Shown: one piece after another, positions 17,038 through 24,968 of the stretch | Layout of the letters: the number at the start of each line of letters is the position of its first letter | How positions within the stretch are numbered: position 1 is the stretch's first letter | Assembly (NCBI RefSeq): GCF_014395225.1 | Contig: NZ_CP060723.1 | Coordinates: forward strand, 5,146,001 to 5,210,000 | DNA: 64,000 bases | Reading direction: 5' to 3' | Source: Pedobacter roseus | GTDB taxonomy: Bacteria; Bacteroidota; Bacteroidia; Sphingobacteriales; Sphingobacteriaceae | Notes under the pieces: generated by a model | What the model saw: the letters and a program-made list of their open reading frames with translations, nothing else | Told to the model about the DNA's origin: nothing | The model's database searches: none | Position numbers and translations under genes: made by a program

Positions 17038-18693
17038 ATGAAATATCTATACAGTTCAATCCTATTTTTAAGTGTTAGCATCAATGCCTTTGCCCAACAA
17101 ACACCAGATAACCGTTATGTTTCTAAAGTTTGGGTGTCTGATTTAGGTAACGGAACTTATAAAAATCCGGTGATTAATGCAGATTATTCCGATCCTGATG
17201 CCATACGTGTAGGCGACGATTTTTATATGATCGCCTCCAGTTTTGATGCCGTGCCCGGATTACCGATTTTGCATTCTAAAGATCTGGTCAACTGGAAAAT
17301 TATCGGTCATGCCTTAAAACGCCAGCCTCCCTTTCAGCATTTCGAAAAAACACAACATGGCAATGGCGTTTGGGCACCTGCTATCCGTTACCACAATGGC
17401 GAATTTTACATTTATTACCCGGATCCCGATTTTGGTATTTATTTAACCAAGGCTAAAACCATAACCGGCGAATGGTCTGCGCCTAAACTGGTTGCCGAAG
17501 GCAAAGGATTGATTGATCCCTGCCCGTTTTGGGATGAGGATGGCAAAGCTTATCTGGCTTATGCTTATGCAGGTAGCCGTGCAGGCATTAAAAGTTTATT
17601 GGCGATTATGCCATTAACTATCGATGGCTCAAAAGCGACAGAAACGGGCAGAATTGTGTATGATGGGCACGAACTTGATCCCACCATAGAAGGCCCGAAA
17701 TTTTACAAACGCAATGGCTATTACTATCTGTTTGCACCTGCTGGTGGCGTTTCCACTGGCTGGCAATTGATTCTAAGAAGTAAAAATATTTATGGCCCTT
17801 ATGAAAGAAAAGTAGCCATGGATCAGGGAAAATCTGCGGTAAACGGTCCACATCAAGGTGCCTGGGTAAACACGCAAACCGGCGAAGATTGGTTTCTGCA
17901 TTTTCAGGATAAAGATGCTTACGGCCGGGTGGTACACCTGCAACCCATGAAATGGATCAATAACTGGCCGGTTATTGGCCTCGATGCAGATGGAGACGGA
18001 AAAGGTGAGCCAGTAGCTAACTATAAAAAACCAAATGTAGGGAAGGTCTTCCCAATTGAAACACCTATAGAAAGTGATGAATTTGGTACTGCAAAATTAG
18101 GTCTGCAGTGGCAATGGCAGGCCAATCCGCAGCCAACCTGGTTGTTTACTGATGCAGATAAGGGTTTGTTAAAATTATACACGGCGAAAATTCCTGATGA
18201 GGCTAAAAATCTTTGGGACGTTCCGAACCTGTTAATGCAGAAATTCCCTGCTGATGAATTTATGGCAACGACGAAACTCAATTTTAAACCTAATCCAAAA
18301 TTAGATGGTGAAAAAACTGGTTTTGTAATCATGGGACGCAGTTATGCGCAAATGAGTATCAAAAGCAAAAAAGACGGATTATACCTCATGTATGGTGTTT
18401 GCCAGAATGCGGATAAGGGAAAAGCAGAGAATGAAAAAGAGATTACGAAACTAAATCCGACAGCTATCGGATCGGGGGCTGTTTATCTTCGCGTAAAAGT
18501 TTCGGCCGGCGCAAAATGCCAGTTTAGTTATAGTGAAGATGGCATCAATTTCACTAATGCAGGTGATGAATTTCAAGCCACTGCCGGGCAATGGATCGGT
18601 GCAAAAATGGGATTATTTGCCATTAGAGATACCCAAACAAACGATTCTGGAATTGCTGAATATGATTGGTTCCGCGTACAACCTTTAAAATAA
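17038..18693 (+). CDS. glycoside hydrolase family 43 with C-terminal beta-sandwich
   Basis: Probably removes arabinose or xylose from pectin side chains. The 551-aa protein has a signal peptide ending NAFAQ. The five-bladed propeller shows the three acidic residues: Asp in NADYSDPDAIR (about 48-58), Asp in GLIDPCPFWDEDG (about 158-170) and Glu in DPTIEGPKFYKR (about 216-227). From about residue 335 a concanavalin-like C-terminal domain follows, as in arabinofuranosidase/xylosidase-type GH43. The CE12 gene starts 2 bases after its stop, so they are one operon divergent from CE8. Linkage specificity cannot be read from sequence. Confidence 0.85.
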   Translation: MKYLYSSILFLSVSINAFAQQTPDNRYVSKVWVSDLGNGTYKNPVINADYSDPDAIRVGDDFYMIASSFDAVPGLPILHSKDLVNWKIIGHALKRQPPFQHFEKTQHGNGVWAPAIRYHNGEFYIYYPDPDFGIYLTKAKTITGEWSAPKLVAEGKGLIDPCPFWDEDGKAYLAYAYAGSRAGIKSLLAIMPLTIDGSKATETGRIVYDGHELDPTIEGPKFYKRNGYYYLFAPAGGVSTGWQLILRSKNIYGPYERKVAMDQGKSAVNGPHQGAWVNTQTGEDWFLHFQDKDAYGRVVHLQPMKWINNWPVIGLDADGDGKGEPVANYKKPNVGKVFPIETPIESDEFGTAKLGLQWQWQANPQPTWLFTDADKGLLKLYTAKIPDEAKNLWDVPNLLMQKFPADEFMATTKLNFKPNPKLDGEKTGFVIMGRSYAQMSIKSKKDGLYLMYGVCQNADKGKAENEKEITKLNPTAIGSGAVYLRVKVSAGAKCQFSYSEDGINFTNAGDEFQATAGQWIGAKMGLFAIRDTQTNDSGIAEYDWFRVQPLK

Positions 18694-18695
18694 AT

Positions 18696-19490
18696 ATGAT
18701 GAAAAAATATAAATTTCTTATCGCAGCATTTGGTGCTATTTTACTAATGTCTTTCATCATGAAACCTAAACCTGTTAAAGTTTATTTAATCGGCGATTCT
18801 ACGGTTGCAGATTATACTTTGGATGAAGGTTATATGCAGAAGAAATATCCGATTACGGGATGGGGGCAGGTTTTTCAACAGTTTTTAACAAAAAACAGTT
18901 TAAAAAAATTAAACAAACTGATTAAAAGTGATAGCGCTTTGGTTGTTGATAAGGCAAAAGGGGGCAGAAGCACCCGGACTTTTTTTGAAGAGGGCAGGTG
19001 GAAAGATGTTTTGTCAACTTTAGACAAAAACGACCTGGTATTGATCCAGTTCGGACATAACGATGCGGCGAAAGATAAACCTGAACGTTACGTAGATATT
19101 CCGGGTTATAAAGATTTTTTAAGGATGTATGTGAAGGAAACCAGAGCAAAAGGTGCTTTGCCTGTTCTTATTACGCCTGTTACCCGCAATTACCCATGGA
19201 AAGACGGCAAACTGGGCAGCGCACATGGCGAATATCCACAGGCGGTAAAGGATATAGCAAAGGAGCTCCACGTACCCATTATCGATCTTACTTCGCTTTC
19301 AGCAGATTTTTTCATCACCAAAGGAAACGAATTTGTAAGCAAACATTATTTCATGAATTTAGATTCGGCAAAATATGAAGCTTACCCGAAAGGGCAGAAA
19401 GATAACACGCATTTCCAGCCAGAAGGCGCTAAAGAAGTTGCACGGTTGGTTTATGAGGAATTGAAGAAGATTAACGGAGCACAAAATTAG
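18696..19490 (+). CDS. rhamnogalacturonan acetylesterase, CE12 (SGNH hydrolase)
   Basis: Deacetylates rhamnogalacturonan. The start is placed at 18696, two bases after the GH43 stop, because MMKKYKFLIAAFG begins a hydrophobic signal or anchor; an upstream open stretch lies inside GH43. This gives 264 aa. SGNH blocks: YLIGDSTVADY, GGRSTRTF, IQFGHND and DNTHFQPEGA. It is longer than the CE12 at the left edge by a loop around KKLNKLIKSDS. The signal region lacks an obvious cleavage site (LLMSFIMKPKP), so it could be membrane anchored. The pectin cluster ends here. Confidence 0.88.
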   Translation: MMKKYKFLIAAFGAILLMSFIMKPKPVKVYLIGDSTVADYTLDEGYMQKKYPITGWGQVFQQFLTKNSLKKLNKLIKSDSALVVDKAKGGRSTRTFFEEGRWKDVLSTLDKNDLVLIQFGHNDAAKDKPERYVDIPGYKDFLRMYVKETRAKGALPVLITPVTRNYPWKDGKLGSAHGEYPQAVKDIAKELHVPIIDLTSLSADFFITKGNEFVSKHYFMNLDSAKYEAYPKGQKDNTHFQPEGAKEVARLVYEELKKINGAQN

Positions 19491-19520
19491 ACCTCGCAGG
19501 TTTTAAAAACCTGCGAGGTC
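19490..19520. repeat. perfect 15-bp palindrome, family with 41807-41839
   Basis: GACCTCGCAGGTTTT and its exact complement surround one A. It starts on the last base of the CE12 stop codon and lies between convergent genes, so it could act as a bidirectional terminator. The core CAGGTTTTAAAAACCTG is shared exactly with the palindrome at 41807-41839. Confidence 0.65.
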
Positions 19521-19529
19521 TGAAATTAA

Positions 19530-19964
19530 CTACCCTACCATTACTTTTGCAGTAATTGCGAGCCTGTTCCAGGCATTGATGGTTACAATGGCCATAATAA
19601 GCTGTGCCACCTCCTGCTCGTTGAAAAAGCTTGCTACATTTTGGTAAGTGGTGTCAGAAACATGGTGATTAATTAATGTTACTTCTTCTGTTAAAGCCAA
19701 AACTGCTTTTTCCTTTTCAGTGAATAAGGTTGTTTCTCTCCAGGCATTTAATAGATATAAACGTTGTTCAGTTTCGCCTATTTTACGGGCATCGGTAGAG
19801 TGCATATTTAAACAAAATGCACAGCCGTTAATCTGCGAAGCACGCATTTTAATCAGCTCTAAAAGGATTGGATCTAACTTACTGGTTGATAAATATTTCT
19901 CTAAACCATACATGGCCTGGTAAGCTGCAGGTTCTACTTTTGGGATATCAATTCTGTTTTCCAT
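19530..19964 (-). CDS. carboxymuconolactone decarboxylase / AhpD-like protein
   Basis: Small cytoplasmic all-helical protein of 144 aa. The AhpD-type redox motif is NGCAFCLNMHS (about residues 46-56), with Cys-x-x-Cys followed by His, and the preceding RASQIN fits the family. A role in peroxide or alkylhydroperoxide defence is likely, but no partner AhpC is nearby. The C-terminus (WNRLAITAKV) matches the common Bacteroidota subgroup. It faces away from the CRP-like gene across a 663-base repeat-filled gap. Confidence 0.85.
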   Translation of the reverse strand: MENRIDIPKVEPAAYQAMYGLEKYLSTSKLDPILLELIKMRASQINGCAFCLNMHSTDARKIGETEQRLYLLNAWRETTLFTEKEKAVLALTEEVTLINHHVSDTTYQNVASFFNEQEVAQLIMAIVTINAWNRLAITAKVMVG

Positions 19965-20040
19965 TTTATTTGTTTTTTGATTACGATGTAAAGGTCGGCA
20001 TCAAAAAAAACAAAAAACTTAATGTAGTTTAAGAAATGAA

Positions 20041-20137
20041 TGATCGAGCTAATTCACTGTTTGGTGACCCAAAAAGATTATTTTTTGCCACTGAGGCACG
20101 GGAACACAGATAGCACATCGCACACAATGGCTTAGTG
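20041..20137. repeat. degenerate left-end relative of the 260-bp repeat
   Basis: TTCACTGTTTGGTGACCC and ATTTTTTGCCACTGAGGCAC resemble the first 50 bases of the two 260-bp units that follow (ACACTGTTTGGTGGCTC, TTATTTTTGCCACAGAAACA), so it looks like an older, decayed copy. The rest of 19965-20137 holds nothing I recognise. Confidence 0.45.
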
Positions 20138-20396
20138 ACTCTAATACACTGTTTGGTGGCTCAACAAACATTATTTATGCCACAGAAACACAGAAATCAC
20201 AGATCTGAAGTCGTTAAATAGAATCAGTTTTTTGTTATCCCATAACAAACTGATGAATTAACCACAGATAAAAAGGATAAACACAGATATGAGCAAAATC
20301 CTCCGTGTTAATCTGTGTTTCCGTGGCTTATTATCAATGTAAGCCCAATTTTGTGGTTAACAAAAGATTATTTCTTCGCCCTGATCTTACTCAAAA
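20138..20396. repeat. tandem duplication, unit 1 (carries a duplicated 3' end of the Crp/Fnr gene)
   Basis: This 259-base unit is followed directly by a second, nearly identical unit. By my count they differ at about ten positions and one single-base indel. The last 29 bases (20368-20396) duplicate the last codons and stop of the downstream regulator gene: on the minus strand they still read FLSKIRAKK-stop, differing only at two synonymous third positions. The word ACTC is found at both junctions. Inside are an inverted word pair (ATCAGTTT / AAACTGAT) and ACACAGAT / ATCTGTGT. Confidence 0.85.
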
Positions 20397-20656
20397 ACTC
20401 TAATACACTGTTTGGTGGCTCAACAAACATTATTTTTGCCACAGAAACACAGAAATCACAGATCTGAAGTCGTTAAATAGAATCAGTTTTTTGTTATCCC
20501 ATAACAAACTGATGAATTAACCACAGATAAAATGGATGAACACAGATATGAGCAAAATTCTCCGTGTTAATCTGTGTTTCCGTGGCTTATTATCAATGCA
20601 AGCCTAATTGTTGCGGTTAACAAAAGATTATTTCTTCGCCCTGATTTTACTTAAAA
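20397..20656. repeat. tandem duplication, unit 2 (overlaps the Crp/Fnr 3' end)
   Basis: Second copy of the unit, 260 bases, ending inside the regulator gene so that its last 29 bases are true coding sequence. The repeated internal words (ACCACAGATAAAATGGATG, ACACAGATATGAGCAAAA, TCTGTGTTTCCGTGGC) belong to a repeat family also seen at 11860-11990 and 41688-41768. Confidence 0.85.
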
Positions 20657-21197
20657 ACTCCGGAGTGAAACCCAAATAAGAAGCCAGCATATATTGTGGC
20701 ACGCGCTGTACAAATTCGGGAAATAAACTGTTAAAATGGCGGTACCTTTCTTCAGCCGTTTGGCTGTAAAGGAATTTTATCCGCCGCTGCGAAGCCTGAT
20801 GATTTTTCTGCAAGATCAACCTGAAATAGCGCTCCAGTTTAGGCAGTTTATGGAACATTTCATCATAATGATGGTGTTCAATGGCTATTACTTCTGTTGC
20901 TTCTGCCGCCTGGATATAAAATTCTGTCGGCTGTTGGAAAAGGAAGCTGGTTAAATCGGTAATCCACCAATTTTCGATGGCGAACTGAGTGGTTTGCTCA
21001 GCGCCTTTAATATCAATAAAATAGAGCCTGAGGCAGCCTTTTGCCACAAAATAATTTGCCCTGCACGTTTGCCCTTCCGTTAACAAAAATGCTTTCTTTT
21101 TAACAGAAAAAGATTTGAGCATCGGTGCAAGAATGTCTTGCTCACCGGCACTCAAATCTATAAATTTATTAATATGGCTATAAAGTGCACTATACAT
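20628..21197 (-). CDS. Crp/Fnr family transcriptional regulator
   Basis: 189-aa protein with an N-terminal cyclic-nucleotide-binding-like beta-roll (about 20-115: LLTEGQTCRANYFVAKGCLRLYF) and a short C-terminal helix-turn-helix (about 145-189: ERYRHFNSLFPEFVQRVPQYMLASYLG, then TPEFLSKIRAKK). It lacks Fnr-type cysteines and a clear cAMP pocket. Proteins of this size are common as single-gene regulators in Bacteroidota, often beside AhpD-like or oxidoreductase genes, which fits the neighbour across the repeat. Targets are unknown. Its 3' end has been duplicated in the adjoining tandem repeat. Confidence 0.85.
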   Translation of the reverse strand: MYSALYSHINKFIDLSAGEQDILAPMLKSFSVKKKAFLLTEGQTCRANYFVAKGCLRLYFIDIKGAEQTTQFAIENWWITDLTSFLFQQPTEFYIQAAEATEVIAIEHHHYDEMFHKLPKLERYFRLILQKNHQASQRRIKFLYSQTAEERYRHFNSLFPEFVQRVPQYMLASYLGFTPEFLSKIRAKK

Positions 21198-21253
21198 GTT
21201 ATATTATTGATTACGCTAAAATAAACATAATTATAAGAACCTATTCTATCGTG

Positions 21254-22036
21254 CTAAAGCGAAAAGGCTTTAAAAATAGGATGTGCATATTCGCCCCAGT
21301 TTTTCATCGCTCCAAGCAATATGGCTTTTAAACCTTTATTATCAGTAGGTTTTCCTTTAGTTGGCGCTGTTAAATCTTTTTCGGACACCGTTACTTCTGT
21401 CACCTTAGTTGCAAACCAGGTTACGTTTTCGTGAGGCAAAGCCAAACCTAAAATCATCCCGGGTAATCCGGTAAAAGATTCAGGACCGCCCGAAACAGCA
21501 ATCTGGTTACTATAATAAGCCACTACATAAACAGAATCCATAATGATGGCATTTGCCCTGCGACATTCGTAACCTGCAATTTCCCGCGTTTCATCGGTAA
21601 TTTTCCAGTTAATTTTACGTACGCTGTCTTTAACCAGGTATGTATCTTCGTACACGCTTTTTTGCGTTGTACTGGTTTGCTGATCGAAATTTGTGGCAAT
21701 GGTATTTTTCAAATCTGCCAGTACATCTGATGCTAACCAGTTGCTATTTACCGTTTCTTCTACCGTTGGCCATTTATACAAGCTTTTATCCCTGTTAAAA
21801 TTTAAGGTACTTTTGGCAACTTTAAACTGAGGATTATTTTTTTTATACTGCTCAAAAGCCTCTTTCAGATAAGATTCATTGTCCTTATCGATCTTCTTTT
21901 TGATCAATGCGTACATATTGGATCTTTTCTCGAATTCGATTACACCATTTTGAACGAAATGTACATTTTGGGCAAAAAGATCGCTGCTGATGAAAATAAC
22001 AGCAAATAGGATGATATATTTTAGTGTAGTTTTCAT
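21254..22036 (-). CDS. GLPGLI family protein
   Basis: Secreted or periplasmic protein of 260 aa with a signal peptide ending SDLFAQ. The family motif is visible as FTGLPGMILGLALPH (about 193-207), preceded by IAGYECRRANA, also typical. Function of the family is not established. It lies 2 bases after the large outer-membrane barrel gene, on the same strand; such pairs are common in Bacteroidota and suggest joint function at the outer membrane. Its stop is 56 bases from the regulator start. Confidence 0.85.
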   Translation of the reverse strand: MKTTLKYIILFAVIFISSDLFAQNVHFVQNGVIEFEKRSNMYALIKKKIDKDNESYLKEAFEQYKKNNPQFKVAKSTLNFNRDKSLYKWPTVEETVNSNWLASDVLADLKNTIATNFDQQTSTTQKSVYEDTYLVKDSVRKINWKITDETREIAGYECRRANAIIMDSVYVVAYYSNQIAVSGGPESFTGLPGMILGLALPHENVTWFATKVTEVTVSEKDLTAPTKGKPTDNKGLKAILLGAMKNWGEYAHPIFKAFSL

Positions 22037-22038
22037 GA

Positions 22039-24831
22039 TTATTTCTGTGTTTTAACGCCGCCGCCCATTTTACTAAAATCCCAAGAGACAGAGAACATTA
22101 AATACCGCCGAATGGTGGTATAGCTGTTTTGGCTAATGGTGGTGTTCGTTGCTGAACGGTTAAAACCTACATTCTGGTTTAAAATATCATTAACGGTTGC
22201 AGAGAACCTTAAATTTTCAGTTTTGAAGAATTTTTTACTTATCGATGCATTCCAGATAAAACGCTCAAAGCTTTCAGTAAGCACTTGTGTTTTTCCGTTG
22301 TATTGGTATTCGCCATCTGTAGATATTTCAAATTTCCCTGGTAATTGTACATTGCCTGAGGCATAACCAGTCCATCCCCAACCATCACTATTACTACCGA
22401 TACTTGCTCTGGATATATTGTATGATGGACCAAACCGTGAATAAAAACTATATTTCTTCTCAGCGTATTTTGAAATATTTAGCCCACCACCATAAGTATA
22501 GTTTTTGGTATTATTTAAGGCTCTGTTATTGTTGATAGTAAGGAAGTTATAAGAAGAATTTCCATTAGCATTTACGTTTAAACCTAGGTTGATGTCGCCA
22601 AGGGTACTTACTTTCCTGCTTATCTGTCCATATAGATAAAAATTGGTCTGCATTTTATCATTATAGTTAATGTAGCGATAGGTACTTTTACCAACACCGT
22701 CAGTTGTTACATCACTAATAATTGGATTTGAGGTAAAACTGTAAGAACCGCTTAGCCAGATCGATTGATTGGTTAAAACTTTGTAAGAGTTATAACTTGC
22801 ATTAATATTGCTCCTGAATGATGGCCTTAAATCCTGATTTCCTTCCACAACATTAAACGGGTCATTATTTACCCTAACTGGCTGAAGTTGATCAAGTGTA
22901 GGCTGGTCCGTATTACCATTATAACTAATCCGTAATGATTTTTGCTGAGAAAAACGATATTGATATGTTGCCTGGGGCATATAATTAATAAAGTTTCTTA
23001 CATAGCTTTTATTGTGGTAAATATCATCCTGCTTAAAATTTACACCACTAAACTTCGATCCAAAATTGATAACTGTTTTACCTTTTTTATAGTTGAAAAT
23101 TGCACCAGCCTGATTAATCGTCTGGTTTAATTCAAAGTTGTTACTGTAAAGGGTATCTAAAATATCATATCTGCCACTGCCAGATTGATTAAAGGATAGC
23201 CGATCCGATTTTCCATTCATTAAAGTTAAACCATAGTTTACAATTACAGTTAAAGTTTTCGATAATGGCTCTGTATAAGCTAAGTTCAATTTGAAGGCAT
23301 TATTGGTTATATCATTTATCTTTAATTGATTGGTAAGACTATCGGGTTTTGCGAGCCTCTTATTTAGCGAGTTTAAATATCCTTCACCGTTACTTTTGTT
23401 TATAGATTGATTTAAGTTTAATGATAATGTACGCCCTTTTTTCTTTAATTTTTTGGTAAACAAAATGTTCATGTTAAAATTTTGATCATCTACTTCATTG
23501 CTTAATGTTCTGTTTGATGAATTTAAGAAGCCATCGTTGCCATCGGTAGTTTTGGTTACAAAATGATTTGAGGTATTGCTTTTTTTCAAAGCTCCATCAA
23601 CATTAACTTTCATCGTTAAAGTGGTGTCGATCTTTATTTCATACATCGCATCCAGTTTTTGTCTGAACATGTCGTTATCGAAAGTTTCATCTGAAGTATT
23701 GTTCTGGATAACCGACGAGAAATTGTTCTGATTTATTGAATTTTTATTACCCGAAACCCTGATTGATCCAATTTTATAATTTGTGTTAAACGATTCTTTA
23801 TCCTTATTCCATTTGTTATCGAAATGTAAGCCTCCGGTTCTGGCTACAGGTAAACCCTGGCCATTATACTGCCCATCATAACTATCAAAATCATCACCCC
23901 CGCCATAGCTGAAATACATTCCACCGTCATCACTCACCGTTAAGCCGCTCGATCCACTGTATTTATCACGGTCATCCCAGCCTAAGCCTACCGTTCCGTT
24001 ATTGCCTAAAATACCATAGGCAGAAAATTTCTTTTTACCCCAAAACTTATTGAACATAGCCTGTCCCTGATAAAAATCTTTGGTTCCATAACCGCCCTGT
24101 ACTTTACCAAAATAACCGTTCTTTTTATCTTCTTTTAGTTTGATGTTCAGTGTTTTGGTTTTTTCACCATCATCAATACCCGTAAAACTGGCCTGATCGC
24201 TTGCTTTATCATAAAGCTGAACCGATTCTACCATATCAGCACGGAGGTTTTTGGTTACCAGGGTAGGATCATCACCGAAAAATTCTTCCCCATCTACCAG
24301 TACTTTCGGAACCGTTTTTCCCTGGGCCGTAATTTTACCGTCTTTATCTACCTGAAAACCCGGAAACTGTTTAATCAGGTCTTCCACTTTCGAATTGGGC
24401 TCGATATTATATGCTTTGGGGTCAAACTCTGTAGTATCGCCTTTTATTTTTATGGCTGTACGGTTTCCTTTAATAATTACATCAGCAAGGATTTTAGCCA
24501 TTCCGGTAAGGTTAACCTTTCCATAATCTTTTATCTGCGTGGTAGAATCTAAGGTAAAATGATCTACGAAATCGGCATATTTCGGATAGGATACCAATAA
24601 AATAAACTTTCCGTTTTTAATGCCACTGAGTTCGAAAGTACCATTTTCTGCTGTTCTGGTAAATTTCACCAGCGTAGAATCTTTTGCATTTAAAATTGCG
24701 ACGGAAGTTCCGGATAAAAGGGTGGTGGAAGCCGTGTCAATCGTTCGGCCTTTAATGGTGTGGAGGCCCTGTGCTTTTGAGTAGGAGGAGATCAATACTA
24801 AAAAGCACAACGAGAGTAATAGACGTGTCAT
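22039..24831 (-). CDS. TonB-receptor-like outer-membrane beta-barrel protein with carboxypeptidase-regulatory-like N-terminus
   Basis: 930 aa. Signal peptide ending SSYSKAQ; a CarboxypepD_reg-like beta-sandwich (about 25-115: TIKGRTIDTASTTLLSGTSV); a plug-like domain (about 125-230: PKVLVDGEEFFGDDPTLV, with AYNIEPNSKVEDLIKQFPGF); then a long aromatic-rich barrel that ends in a beta strand (LMFSVSWDFSKMGGG). It resembles TonB-dependent receptors but I see no clear TonB box. It is the first gene of a pair with the GLPGLI protein 2 bases downstream. Ligand unknown; peptide export or metal handling have been proposed for relatives, but nothing here shows it. Confidence 0.82.
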   Translation of the reverse strand: MTRLLLSLCFLVLISSYSKAQGLHTIKGRTIDTASTTLLSGTSVAILNAKDSTLVKFTRTAENGTFELSGIKNGKFILLVSYPKYADFVDHFTLDSTTQIKDYGKVNLTGMAKILADVIIKGNRTAIKIKGDTTEFDPKAYNIEPNSKVEDLIKQFPGFQVDKDGKITAQGKTVPKVLVDGEEFFGDDPTLVTKNLRADMVESVQLYDKASDQASFTGIDDGEKTKTLNIKLKEDKKNGYFGKVQGGYGTKDFYQGQAMFNKFWGKKKFSAYGILGNNGTVGLGWDDRDKYSGSSGLTVSDDGGMYFSYGGGDDFDSYDGQYNGQGLPVARTGGLHFDNKWNKDKESFNTNYKIGSIRVSGNKNSINQNNFSSVIQNNTSDETFDNDMFRQKLDAMYEIKIDTTLTMKVNVDGALKKSNTSNHFVTKTTDGNDGFLNSSNRTLSNEVDDQNFNMNILFTKKLKKKGRTLSLNLNQSINKSNGEGYLNSLNKRLAKPDSLTNQLKINDITNNAFKLNLAYTEPLSKTLTVIVNYGLTLMNGKSDRLSFNQSGSGRYDILDTLYSNNFELNQTINQAGAIFNYKKGKTVINFGSKFSGVNFKQDDIYHNKSYVRNFINYMPQATYQYRFSQQKSLRISYNGNTDQPTLDQLQPVRVNNDPFNVVEGNQDLRPSFRSNINASYNSYKVLTNQSIWLSGSYSFTSNPIISDVTTDGVGKSTYRYINYNDKMQTNFYLYGQISRKVSTLGDINLGLNVNANGNSSYNFLTINNNRALNNTKNYTYGGGLNISKYAEKKYSFYSRFGPSYNISRASIGSNSDGWGWTGYASGNVQLPGKFEISTDGEYQYNGKTQVLTESFERFIWNASISKKFFKTENLRFSATVNDILNQNVGFNRSATNTTISQNSYTTIRRYLMFSVSWDFSKMGGGVKTQK

Positions 24832-24968
24832 AGATAAGATTTGGTTTTGTAGCCCGAATATAAAACTAATATATTAGTTGCCGCTAATGGTTTAACCTTT
24901 TTTAACAAATTAAATCTTGAACCTTAGCCATTAAGCTCGAAAGCAACTATCTTTAATAAAAAAATTAC

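Noticed and set aside
20041..20656. CRISPR-like array
   Set aside because: The units are 260 bases, adjacent and not separated by spacers, so this is a tandem duplication, not a CRISPR.
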